Assembly (NCBI GenBank): GCA_036171675.1
Contig: JAVHRO010000070.1
Coordinates: 1 to 44,857 of the forward strand
Length of the DNA: 44,857 bases
Source of the DNA: Vicingus sp036171675
GTDB taxonomy: Bacteria; Bacteroidota; Bacteroidia; Flavobacteriales_E; Vicingaceae
Direction: 5' to 3'
In this document: piece by piece, positions 8,801-17,900 of the stretch
How positions within the stretch are numbered: position 1 is the stretch's first letter
Layout of the letters: each line of letters opens with the position of its first letter
Notes under the pieces: generated by a model
The model's database searches: none
Seen by the model: only the letters and a program-made list of their open reading frames with translations
What the model was told of the DNA's origin: nothing
Position numbers and translations under genes: made by a program

Positions 8801-11800
8801 AACTACAGATTTTGAATCTTCTAATGTAGAATTTATTCAATTTTGGGTTATGGATCCCTTTAATGATGAGGATGGAAATCCAGCTCATAGTGGAGGTCAA
8901 TTGTTCTTCAATTTGGGAAATATTTCTGAAGATATTCTTAAAGATTCTCGTAAAAGTTTTGAAAATGGATTGCCTATCGATGCTATCAATTATGGAACAG
9001 GCACAAATGTTAATTTAGTTGATACCACCATTTGGGGTAGGGTGCCAAAAGTACAAACATTGGTTAGCGCATTTGATAATACACCAAGCACAAGACCTTA
9101 TCAAGATGTCGGTTATGATGGATTAAATGATGCAAATGAGGCTGCTTTTTTTGGCTCAACATTTGGCTCTGATCCGGCTGCCGATGACTATCATCATTAC
9201 AGAGGTTCAGATTATGATTTGGCACAACTTGATATCTTATCTCGATATAAAAAATACAACAATCCCGAAGGAAATTCTCCTACATCTGCACAATACACAG
9301 AATCTTATTCAACATCAGCTACAACTAGACCGAATGTGGAAGATATTAATATGAACAACAATCTTGACTTTAAGGAATCCTATTATCAATATGTTGTTAA
9401 TTTAAGTCCTACACAGGTTAATTCAAGTAATGTCGGAAACAATTATTTAACCAACGTGCTCGAAACGTCTGTTAGAACACCAAATGGACAAACTAGAAAC
9501 ATTAAATGGTATCAATTTAAAATTCCTATTCGAGAACCAGCAAGCGTAATTGGAAATATTCAAGATTTTAAATCAATACGATTTATGAGAATGTTTATGA
9601 AAGGTTTTAATGAAAAAATCGTGCTTCGTTTTGCTCAACTTGAATTGGTTCGTGGCGAATGGAGAAAATATGATGGTAGTTTATTAAGTTTAGGTGATTT
9701 TATTGGAACTGACGACAACACCACTTCGTTTGTTATTTCAGCTGTTAATATAGAAGAAAATAGTAGCAAAACGCCAGTTAATTACGTTATACCTCCAGGA
9801 ATTTTAAGAGAAATTAATCCTAATCCAACTTCAAATAATACGGGGTTAAATGAATTGAACGAACAAGCCTTATCCTTAAATGTTTGTGGGTTAAAAGATG
9901 GTGATGCCAGAGCAGGATTTAAAATTATGGATATCGATATCAGAAGGTATAAAAAGATTAAAATGTTTATCCATGCTGAACAAAGTAATCCTACAATTCC
10001 TTTAAATAGTGGAGATTTATCCGTATTTATCAGGATGGGAACTGATTTTAATGAGAATTACTATGAATATGAAGTACCTTTACAAGTAACCCCTGCAGGT
10101 TATTACAATAAAGATATTGAGAACGATCAATATACCGTTTGGCCTGAAGCTAATAATATAGATTTTGCTTTTACAAAACTTACCGATTTAAAATTGAAAA
10201 GGAATCAATTATTATCAGAGCCTTCTAGTGGCGTAAACATTATTAAAACCTATGTTGAAGTTGATGGTAATAACAAAGTAAAAGTAAAAGGTAATCCGAA
10301 TTTAGCCGAAGTGAGAGTTTTTATGATTGGTGTAAGAAACAATAAGCAATCACCTCTCCGTCCTTCCGATGATGGATTAGAAAAATGTGCTGAAATCTGG
10401 GTTAACGAACTACGAATGACTGATTTTGACAACGAAGGAGGTTGGGCGGCTAAAGCTAGATTAACAGCTCAAATTGCCGATTTAGGTAATTTTACATTAG
10501 CAGGAAATTATTCAACACCTGGGTTTGGAAGTGTACAACAAAAACTTAACGAACGTCAAATAGATACTAAAAAAAGTTATGATTTGTCCACTGGTGTGGA
10601 GCTAGGTAAGTTTATTCCTGAAAAAGTTGGAATAAGTGTTCCAATGTACTTTAATCAAACCGAAGGAAAAGTTACGCCAAAATACAATCCTCTTGACCCA
10701 GATATCTTATTGAACGATTTGTTAAATGACCAGGATTTTTCACAAGAATATAGAGATTCGGTAGGATACAGAACGGAAGAATACCTAAAAAGAAAGAGTA
10801 TTAATTTTACCAATGTTCGTAAGTTACGACCTAAAGGACAAACAAAAGCTCATTTTTATGATGTATCCAATTTATCTTTTAATTTTGGATATGCTAAATC
10901 GTATTTGAGAAATTCCGACACCCAATTTGATACTAAGAAAAACTACAAAGGAGGAATTGCTTATGGATTTAGTAACAACCCAAAGAACTATACTCCATTT
11001 AGCGATTCAAAAATTGCCAAGAAAAAGGCATTTATGTTCATCAAAGATTTTAACTTTTATCTTGCACCAAAACAATTAACTTTTCAAACCGATGTGGATA
11101 GGATGTATTCTGAACGAAGAGCCAGAAATAATACTGGATTTGATTTTGAAATGCCAACTTACTATCAAAAATATTTCTATTGGAGCCGAATTTATGCATT
11201 GAAATTTGACATTACCAAAGCATTAAGATTCGATTTTAATGCCAACAATAAAGCATCTATTAACGAACCATTAACAGCACAAGGTAGAGTTAATAAGGAT
11301 TATAAGGAAGAATATCAGCAATGGAAAGATACCGTTTACCAAAGTTTTAGAGAGTTTGGAATCAACACACAATATCATCATTCGTTTAGTTTTAATTACG
11401 ACGTGCCAATTGCTAAAGTTCCTTATTTAGATTTTATTACATTAACCGCACAATACAATGGCGATTATGATTGGCAACGAGCTCCTATTGGAGCCGATAG
11501 TCTTGGACATACTATTCAGAATTCAAATACCATTTCGTTAAATGCCCAATTAAATATGGGTAAGTTTTATAGTCAATTTAAGTTCTTAAAGGATGTGGAA
11601 AAACGTTCAACAGAGCGTCAACAGAGAAGAACATTGGATAGAAAAAAACCAGATAAAACAAAAACTCAAGCTGAAAATGCAAAATTAAAAGGATGGGCAA
11701 TTGGAGTCCCACCAACAACGATTCAATTTGAAACAAAAAAATATAAAGATAGTGATACTTCTCGAGTAGAAATGTGGCGTAAAGTATTGCCTTTTAAACC

Positions 11801-13160
11801 ATTAGATCATGTTGTTCTATTGTTAATGAGTCCAAAAAATATTTCAGGTACATATACTAGAAATCGAGGAACATTGTTGCCAGGATATTATCAAGAAACA
11901 TCAATACTAGGGTTTAATCCTAATTTTTCTGCTCCAGGTTTTAATTTTGTTTCGGGTATACAAGAAGATGATTTTGCTTTACGTGCAGCCGAAAGGGAGT
12001 GGCTCGTACCAAGTGCGTCGTTATTGTACACCTATAATACGACATACAAAGAAGAATATAATTTAAGAGCTACAGTTAACCCACTTAAAAACTTAAGAAT
12101 ACAATTAACAATGAACCGAAATTATGCAACCAATATGTCTCAACAGTTTTTTTGGAACGACTCCATTAATAATGGTAATGGTGCTTACGAATTTCCTAGA
12201 GCTATTGAAACGGGTAATTTTAGCATGTCATACATATCTATATTTACAGCATTCAATACTGACGAAAAGGGAAGCTGGAATTCTAAAGTTTTTGATAATT
12301 TTTTAACCGACCGTGAAATAATTTCTAAAAGAAGAGGCATAAACGATATACATTCAATCGGATTAATTGGCAACTATAGCGATGGATATAATGGAACCTC
12401 TCAAGATGTATTAATTCCTACTTTTTTAGCTGCGTATTCAGCTACCAACCCCAATAATATTTCGCTAAGTAATTTTGATAAATACATTCCTATTCCTAAC
12501 TGGAGAATTACTTACGATGGTTTAGAAAAAGTTCCATTATTAAATAGGGCTTTCAAAAAAATAAGTTTAAACCACGCTTATCGTTCAACTTTTAATGTGA
12601 GCTCATTTACAACTAACCTTTTTTACGTTCAAGGGGCTGCCGCTAGAGATGTTAACAATAACTTTATTACTCCAATGCAAATATCGTCTGTTTCTATTTC
12701 TGAACAATTTGGACCACTTTTAGGGGTCGATATTACCTTGGAAAATAATATTTTAATTAAGGCAGAATATAAAAAAGACAGAAACGCTTCATTAAGTTTA
12801 GCAAATAGTCAAATTACTGAGGTTAAAGGCGATGAATGGAGCATTGGTTCGGGTTATACCTTTAGGCAAGTTCGAATTCCATTCATTAAACGAAGAATTC
12901 AAAGCGATATCGAAACAAGAATTGATTTCTCACTTAGAAATAACAATACCATTATCAGAAAAATTGTTGAAGGGGTTAATCAATTAACAAGTGGTCAACG
13001 AATTTTCTCAATTAAATTTACTGCCGATTATAAAATAAGTCAAAAATTAAATTTTAGGTTGTTTTATGATTATATTGCTACAAACCCACTTATTTCAACA
13101 ACGTTCCCCACATCCAATACCAATGCGGGATTTAGTTTAAGATTTATTCTTTCTCAATAA
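5835..13160 (+). CDS. sprA: SprA, type IX secretion outer-membrane translocon
   Basis: SprA (Sov in Porphyromonas) forms the giant 36-strand outer-membrane barrel through which type IX cargo passes; in gliding relatives it also exports adhesins. This protein of 2441 residues is close to the Flavobacterium johnsoniae protein in length. It has an N-terminal hydrophobic signal (about residues 10-30, GLVLGLSVLITIINYAV). Family blocks include the segment near residue 837 (DDFEGSQSSIDLSTYTMWSL). Long stretches of alternating aromatic and polar strands follow, and the protein ends with strand NAGFSLRFILSQ. The start is a TTG at 5835: the frame is closed by a stop at 5826, and the first in-frame ATG is residue 114, well inside the protein and beyond the signal. 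It sits 15 bp after ruvA and is followed 125 bp later by gcvH. No other type IX core genes (porK/L/M/N, porV) are in the window. Confidence 0.96.
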   Translation: MKNSRIKYHNIGLVLGLSVLITIINYAVNPISTSALPKNNFLAFELETPLDSPEVELPFPFHDGVGNPNENNTGGLYLNNPSNLEKGFEYDPETENYNYHEKVGGKFIKYPTYMDFEEYINYDSKKSLQKYWREKAAANDVNQTKGFRPSLTIKSKAFDRIFGGNTIDIRPQGSAELTFGLNRSTRDNPALPENQRSTTTFNFDQKIQLNVVGHIGEKLKLSTSYNTEATFDFENQMKIEYTGYEDEIIQKIEAGNVSLPLKGSLITGSQTLFGVKTELKFGRLYVTSVLSQERGERKEINVQGGAQIQNYEKPASDYEENKHYFLAQYFRDNYENFLSTPPLVNSRVTITKIEVWTSNINNAVENTKNIIGFMDLGEATANNIYNDALVTDANASPNTSFPVNAANNLYPNITTGYPVASDIRGFVTASQALEALGYENGVDFEKYENARLLNPSEYTLNSQLGYISLNSTLQADQILAVAFQYTIDGQVYQVGEFSTDGIAGQDALYTKLLRPTILSTNLPTWNLMMKNVYSLGAFNISPTDFFFNIDYLDPATGVQIPFIPEDNLSNQPIIGLMNLDRLNNQSQASPDGVFDYINGVTINSTTGRVYFPVLEPFGSHLRSKFSNPTTADKYAFDSLYTTTQDLAKQDATRNRFTIRGKYSSSSSADIALNALNVPQGSVVVTAGGATLTENVDYTVDYNLGRVKIINDGILQSGTPIKISLESQSLFNIQTKTLMGTRLDYKFSDKFNIGGTIIKLSERPLTPKINLGDEPINNTIYGFDLTYSTDAPFLTRWADKLPIYSTKEKSTLTLEGEFAHLLPGNPSAISKSGTAYLDDFEGSQSSIDLSTYTMWSLASTPQGQPDLFPEADGALSNQLAYGFNRANLAWYVIDPLFWRNDSRTPSHISGNPNMQSNHYMREVLQTEVFPNKSLTNGVVTNMPIFDLAFYPKERGPYNFDNGTFPGSGIAADGTLNNPTTRWGGIMRRIETTDFESSNVEFIQFWVMDPFNDEDGNPAHSGGQLFFNLGNISEDILKDSRKSFENGLPIDAINYGTGTNVNLVDTTIWGRVPKVQTLVSAFDNTPSTRPYQDVGYDGLNDANEAAFFGSTFGSDPAADDYHHYRGSDYDLAQLDILSRYKKYNNPEGNSPTSAQYTESYSTSATTRPNVEDINMNNNLDFKESYYQYVVNLSPTQVNSSNVGNNYLTNVLETSVRTPNGQTRNIKWYQFKIPIREPASVIGNIQDFKSIRFMRMFMKGFNEKIVLRFAQLELVRGEWRKYDGSLLSLGDFIGTDDNTTSFVISAVNIEENSSKTPVNYVIPPGILREINPNPTSNNTGLNELNEQALSLNVCGLKDGDARAGFKIMDIDIRRYKKIKMFIHAEQSNPTIPLNSGDLSVFIRMGTDFNENYYEYEVPLQVTPAGYYNKDIENDQYTVWPEANNIDFAFTKLTDLKLKRNQLLSEPSSGVNIIKTYVEVDGNNKVKVKGNPNLAEVRVFMIGVRNNKQSPLRPSDDGLEKCAEIWVNELRMTDFDNEGGWAAKARLTAQIADLGNFTLAGNYSTPGFGSVQQKLNERQIDTKKSYDLSTGVELGKFIPEKVGISVPMYFNQTEGKVTPKYNPLDPDILLNDLLNDQDFSQEYRDSVGYRTEEYLKRKSINFTNVRKLRPKGQTKAHFYDVSNLSFNFGYAKSYLRNSDTQFDTKKNYKGGIAYGFSNNPKNYTPFSDSKIAKKKAFMFIKDFNFYLAPKQLTFQTDVDRMYSERRARNNTGFDFEMPTYYQKYFYWSRIYALKFDITKALRFDFNANNKASINEPLTAQGRVNKDYKEEYQQWKDTVYQSFREFGINTQYHHSFSFNYDVPIAKVPYLDFITLTAQYNGDYDWQRAPIGADSLGHTIQNSNTISLNAQLNMGKFYSQFKFLKDVEKRSTERQQRRTLDRKKPDKTKTQAENAKLKGWAIGVPPTTIQFETKKYKDSDTSRVEMWRKVLPFKPLDHVVLLLMSPKNISGTYTRNRGTLLPGYYQETSILGFNPNFSAPGFNFVSGIQEDDFALRAAEREWLVPSASLLYTYNTTYKEEYNLRATVNPLKNLRIQLTMNRNYATNMSQQFFWNDSINNGNGAYEFPRAIETGNFSMSYISIFTAFNTDEKGSWNSKVFDNFLTDREIISKRRGINDIHSIGLIGNYSDGYNGTSQDVLIPTFLAAYSATNPNNISLSNFDKYIPIPNWRITYDGLEKVPLLNRAFKKISLNHAYRSTFNVSSFTTNLFYVQGAAARDVNNNFITPMQISSVSISEQFGPLLGVDITLENNILIKAEYKKDRNASLSLANSQITEVKGDEWSIGSGYTFRQVRIPFIKRRIQSDIETRIDFSLRNNNTIIRKIVEGVNQLTSGQRIFSIKFTADYKISQKLNFRLFYDYIATNPLISTTFPTSNTNAGFSLRFILSQ

Positions 13161-13187
13161 TCGTTAATAATTTATTAGAGTGGGAAG

Positions 13188-13218
13188 TTTGATTAATTCT
13201 AAATAATAAATACCTTTA
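13188..13218 (+). promoter_or_regulatory. Candidate Bacteroidota-type promoter of gcvH
   Basis: TTTG at 13188-13191, a 19-base spacer and TACCTTTA at 13211-13218 resemble the TTTG / TAnnTTTG promoter, with the last base A instead of G. Transcription would start about 60 bases before the gcvH ATG. It would let gcvH and the genes behind it be made independently of the very long sprA message. Confidence 0.4.
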
Positions 13219-13285
13219 CTTTCAATTATTAAAAACTAGTAAAATACAATAGTTATCAATTTCTTTAAATCAATTATTTATTAAA

Positions 13286-13666
13286 ATGAACATTCCATCA
13301 GAATTAAAGTACACAAAAGACCACGAATGGGTTAAAATCGAAGGCGGCGATGTTGCCATAATTGGAATTACTGATTTTGCTCAAAGCGAATTAGGTGATA
13401 TTGTTTATGTTGAAGTAGAAACTGAAGGTGAAACGCTTAGTCAAGAAGCTACTTTTGGTACTGTTGAAGCAGTTAAAACTGTTTCCGATCTATTTATGCC
13501 CGTATCTGGAGAAATCTTTGAGTTTAACAATGGTTTGGAAAAAAACCCAGAATTGGTTAATACTGATCCTTATGGAAAAGGTTGGATGATTAAAGCTAAA
13601 ATGACTAATCCAGCAGACTTAAATCGTTTACTTTCAGCAGATCAATACAAAGCATTAATAGGATAA
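13286..13666 (+). CDS. gcvH: Glycine cleavage system H protein (lipoyl carrier)
   Basis: GcvH carries the methylamine intermediate on a lipoyl arm between the P, T and L proteins of glycine cleavage in the cytoplasm. The complete protein of 126 residues has the N-terminal KYTKDHEWVKIEG, GITDFAQSELGDIVYVE, and the lipoylation site EAVKTVSDL with Lys64 as the modified residue. The C-terminal part NTDPYGKGWMIK is also typical. The length is normal. Its lipoyl group would depend on LipB, encoded at 23599-24309, and LipA (not seen). The 3' end touches the following VanZ-like frame. Confidence 0.97.
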   Translation: MNIPSELKYTKDHEWVKIEGGDVAIIGITDFAQSELGDIVYVEVETEGETLSQEATFGTVEAVKTVSDLFMPVSGEIFEFNNGLEKNPELVNTDPYGKGWMIKAKMTNPADLNRLLSADQYKALIG

Positions 13667-14049
13667 AAAACAACAACAAATACCTCATAATTGCTATAAT
13701 TTGGCTTATTATTATTGCCATTTTAAGTGGTTATCCCGGAAATAGAATTCCTAAATCACCCCTACTTAACCTAGATAAGTTGGTGCATTTGGGAATTTAT
13801 TTTGTTTCAGTAATTTTGTTTTTTTTAGCCGTTTTATTCAACAAAAAAAATGTCAAACACGTTATCCTTAAAAAAATAGCTATACTTTTTTTTGTAATTT
13901 TTTATGGAGGATTTATGGAAATTCTTCAAGAATACCTCTTTATTAATAGAAATGGAGATTGGTTCGACTTTTTTTCAAATGCGGTTGGAGCTATATTGGG
14001 GTTTGTATTTTATCCGTTTGTTGCCAATTTGATACCGATAAAAAGATGA
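13663..14049 (+). CDS. VanZ-like membrane protein, start codon unclear
   Basis: The frame encodes a small multi-helix membrane protein. A hydrophobic helix (YLIIAIIWLIIIAILSG) is followed by PGNRIP, then DKLVHLGIYF, FYGGFMEILQEYLFINRNGDWFDFFSNAVGAILG. The D-K-x-x-H and E-x-x-Q...R...D-x-x-x-N-x-x-G pattern matches the VanZ-like family (PF04892), a membrane family of uncertain biochemistry. The first ATG/GTG/TTG in frame is a TTG at 13780, but this would remove the first helix and the conserved DK. The coding signal clearly extends back to the gcvH stop. I therefore mark the start at an ATA at 13663 that overlaps the gcvH stop; an ATT at 13654 is an alternative. The family assignment is sure, the start is not. 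Confidence 0.7.
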   Translation: MKNNNKYLIIAIIWLIIIAILSGYPGNRIPKSPLLNLDKLVHLGIYFVSVILFFLAVLFNKKNVKHVILKKIAILFFVIFYGGFMEILQEYLFINRNGDWFDFFSNAVGAILGFVFYPFVANLIPIKR

Positions 14050-14112
14050 TGCCTTAAAATAAGTGAAGAATTAAAAAAAATATTAATTTTAGAGTCTTAA
14101 AATAAAGTCATT

Positions 14113-14784
14113 ATGGAATTAAAAAAGAATCCAAAAGCTGACCTAGATAAACTAAGAGGAACCTTTATGTTAGGGGGTCTTTTTGTTTCGTTAGCGATTA
14201 TGTACGTGATAATCAACATGAAATTTTACGATGTTTCAGCAAGTGAACTTGGTCAGTTGGTTGTACAACAAGTAGAGGAAGAGATTATTCCTATTACTCA
14301 ACAAAATACACCACCGCCACCACCACCGCCACCACCAGCAGCACCAGAAATTATTCAAGTCGTTGAAAATGAAGCACAAGTTGCTGAGGTTCAAATGGTG
14401 AATACTGAAGCTGATGCTCAAACGGTTGTGGAAGAATTTCAAGTTAAAGAAGAAGTCGTTGAAGAAGAGATTTTTACCATTGTTGAAAGTATGCCAGAAT
14501 TTCCAGGTGGAGGACAAGAAGCGTTATTTAAATACCTTAACAGTGAAATGAAATATCCACAAGTTGCAAAAGAAAATGGTATTCAAGGTACCGTGTTCGT
14601 TAACTTTGTTGTGGGTAATAATGGTAAAATTAGAGATGTAAAAATTTTAAGAGGAGTAAACAAAATGTTGGACGATGAGGCAGTAAGAGTTGTCAAAGCA
14701 ATGCCATCATGGACTCCTGGTAAACAGCGCGGTAAAGCTGTTTCGGTTTCGTATAATTTGCCAATAAAATTTACACTGAAATAA
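14113..14784 (+). CDS. TonB-type energy transducer
   Basis: TonB proteins pass the energy of the inner-membrane proton gradient (via ExbB/ExbD) to outer-membrane TonB-dependent receptors. The protein has a cytoplasmic basic start, one membrane helix (about residues 17-36, GTFMLGGLFVSLAIMYVIIN), and a periplasmic linker with nine consecutive prolines (residues 67-75) followed by a Glu/Val-rich stretch. The C-terminal TonB domain (about 130-223) contains PEFPGGGQEALFKYL, YPQVAKENGIQGTVFVNFVV and AVRVVKAMPSWTPGKQRGK. The length of 223 residues is usual for the short Bacteroidota TonB type. No exbB/exbD is adjacent. A terminator follows directly. Confidence 0.92.
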   Translation: MELKKNPKADLDKLRGTFMLGGLFVSLAIMYVIINMKFYDVSASELGQLVVQQVEEEIIPITQQNTPPPPPPPPPAAPEIIQVVENEAQVAEVQMVNTEADAQTVVEEFQVKEEVVEEEIFTIVESMPEFPGGGQEALFKYLNSEMKYPQVAKENGIQGTVFVNFVVGNNGKIRDVKILRGVNKMLDDEAVRVVKAMPSWTPGKQRGKAVSVSYNLPIKFTLK

Positions 14785-14804
14785 TATTATTTTGAACTAT
14801 TAAT

Positions 14805-14837
14805 AAAGCCCTGAAATTTTTTCGGGGCTTTTTTTTT
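14805..14837 (+). terminator. Rho-independent terminator after the tonB-like gene
   Basis: A 12-bp stem (14805-14816 with 14820-14831, one G-T pair, core AAGCCC/GGGGCTT) and a 3-base loop are followed by an uninterrupted T run to 14837. It starts 20 bp after the TonB stop and separates this operon from the macroglobulin gene. Confidence 0.88.
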
Positions 14838-14942
14838 GATTTTTTGTGGAATTTTTGTTTTAAGTGCATCTAATATAAAATACTAAATTTAAACATTCAA
14901 AATACAGTTATAAATTGTTGTTTATCAATAAATTAATCCGTT

Positions 14943-17900
14943 ATGGTTACAAAAAAATTGTTTTTCATACTTTCAATATGCTTCATGTTTATTTTAAGTT
15001 CAATAAAGATTTTCTCATATGCAAATGAGCATATATTTAAAATTAACAAACAGCAGTCTTTATTTGTTTACACAAAAGGAAGTTCTTTTCTTGAAGAATG
15101 GAAACTTGTCGATTCGCTTGAGCAAAACGGACTTTCTAAATCTGCACTTGAAGAAGTAGAAAAGATATTGGTAAAATCAAAAGAACAAAATAATCATCAA
15201 CAAATTCTTAAGGCGTTAATTGTAAAAGCCAAATTTCAATCTTACGTTCAAGAAGGTGCGTTCAAGTTAACATTAAATGAAATTGAAAGTGAGGCAGATA
15301 AGTCCAGCTATCCTTTAAAACCGATGTTGCACTCAACTATTGCCGAGTTGTATTGGCAATTCTACCAAAACAATCGTTGGAAATTTTACAATCGAACCAC
15401 TACCGTAGGTTTTGTTCAAGATGATATAGAAACTTGGGATCTTACTAAAATTATTGATGTAACTATTAAGCATTATTTACTTTCCTTAAAAGATATTGAT
15501 AATTTAAAAAGAACACCTGTAAATACCTTTGAAGATGTGATATTAAAGCAATACGATTCTGAAAAATATCGTCCATATTTATATGATTTTTTATCACAAC
15601 GTGCGCTAAGTTTTTTTATGAATGAAGAACCTAGCCTTACCAAACCAGTATATGCGTTTGTCCTAAATAATGCTAACTATTTTTCATCTGCCGAAGAATT
15701 TGCAACATTAAATCTTGAAAATAACGATTCGCTGTCATTAAAATTTTATGCACTGCAAACACTACAAGGTTTAACTAAGGTGCATTTAGAAGATAATAAT
15801 ATTGATGCATTGGTTGATTTAGAATTGCAGAGATTACAGTTTGTTAAAAACAACTCAATATTGACGAATAACGATTCTTTGCACTTATATGCCTTAGAAG
15901 AACTTCAAAAAAAATACATTAACCATAGCGCATCGGTTCATGTTGCTTATGAAATTGCTCAACTACATTTCCAAAAAGGAGCTCGTTACAATGCCAACGA
16001 AAATAGTGGTTATAAATCAGAAATTAAAAAAGCCTACGATGTTTGTGAGAAAGCCATAGGCTTATTTCCAACTAGTTTTGGGGCAAAAAAATGCGCTTAT
16101 TTAATTAATCAGATTCAAATAAAAGCTCTTCAAATAACTGCCGAAAAAGTGAATACGCCAAATAAACCTGCGTTGGCATTGTTATCTTATAAAAATGTTT
16201 CTAAAGTTTATGCACGACTAGTTCAAGTAAATTACGATGATTATCTAAACTATCGCAATACTGAAAAAAATGAGGATTTCTTAAAAAAATTAAAGGCACA
16301 AAAAGTAAAGAACGAGTGGGAAATTCAGATGGATAACGATAGTGATTATCAAATTCATTCGGCCGAATTTAAAATTCCAGCACAGCCAATCGGATTTTAT
16401 GTTTTGTTGGTATCTTCCAATAAAAACTTTGAAAGTTTAAATGAAGCTGTCACCTATACTCCTTGTTGGTTTTCCAATTTAAGTTATACCACTAGAAGGA
16501 CAGAAAATCAAAGCACTGAATTTTTTGTGGCTGACAGAGAAAATGGTAATCCTTTAAAAGATGTGGTAGCGGATATATTTTACGATAAATACAATTATTC
16601 AACACTAAAATATGAACGTAAAAAATTAACTACTAAAACAACCAATGTGGATGGCTATTTTATAATTGAACCAGGTAATGATTACCGCAATTATTTTGTT
16701 GATTTAAAATATCAAAAAGATAGGTTAAATACCGATGATTCTTATTATCAATACCGAAATTACAATGAACCAAAACGTAGCCAAGTTAGAACATTGTTCT
16801 TTACAGATAGGGCTATTTACCGACCTGGTCAAACCGTTTTCTTTAAAGGGTTGGTTATTGATACGGATGGAGAAAAAAACACCATTAAAACCAACCATTC
16901 ATCAACGGTAACTTTTTATGATGCAAACTATCAAAAGGTAAGTGACTTGAAAGTTACAACCAATGATTTTGGAACATTTAGTGGTTCATTTGTTGCCCCA
17001 ATGGGTGGATTAAATGGTCAGATGAATATTTCTGGTGCTAATGGAAGTATTTATTTTTCGGTTGAAGAATACAAACGACCTACTTTTGAAGTGGAGTTTA
17101 AACCTATAAAAGGTAGTTATAAACTCAATCAAAATATTAAAACCATCGGTTTGGCAACTACTTATTCTGGAGCACCATTGGATGTGGCAGATGTTCGTTA
17201 TAGAGTGTTAAGAAATGCAAGTTTTCCTTATTGGTGTTATTATCGTTGGGGATATAATCCTCAATCATCTCAAATGGAAATTACCAATGGCACCACCACC
17301 ACAAAATCTGATGGATCTTTTGAAGTTGAATTTAAGGCAATTCCAGATGAATCAGTGAGTCAACAATTTGAACCTACCTATTCTTATACCATTTATGCCG
17401 ATGTGGTCGATATCAATGGGGAAACACAAAGTGCCACATCGTATGTTTATGTGAGTAATAAAGCGTTGGTTATCAATGTTTCAATTCCTGAATTAGTAAA
17501 TAAAAATGCTGCTGACAGTTTTTATTTATCTACCACAAATTTAAATGGAGAAGTGGAATTTGCTAAGGGAAATATTAAAGTGTGGCAATTAAAAAGTCCT
17601 AACAAAATTTTTAGAACAAAAAATTGGAATAAGCCCGATAAATATTTAATGAGTAAAGAAGATTATCAAAAAGATTTCCCGCAGGACGAATACAAAGATG
17701 AGAACAACAAATACAAATGGGAAAAATCTATTAAAGTTTTCGATGTTAATTTTAATACCGAATATCAAAAAATAGTAAGGTTTGGAAAATTACCCGAATG
17801 TGTTTCAGGATATTATGTGTTGGAAGCCACAACTACAGATGTGTTTGGAAATGAGGTGAAAGAAATTAAATATTTTACGTTGTTCAGCGATACTGAAAAA

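Noticed and set aside
13161..13285. Small gene between sprA and gcvH
   Set aside because: The gap has no ORF with a plausible start, only a candidate promoter.
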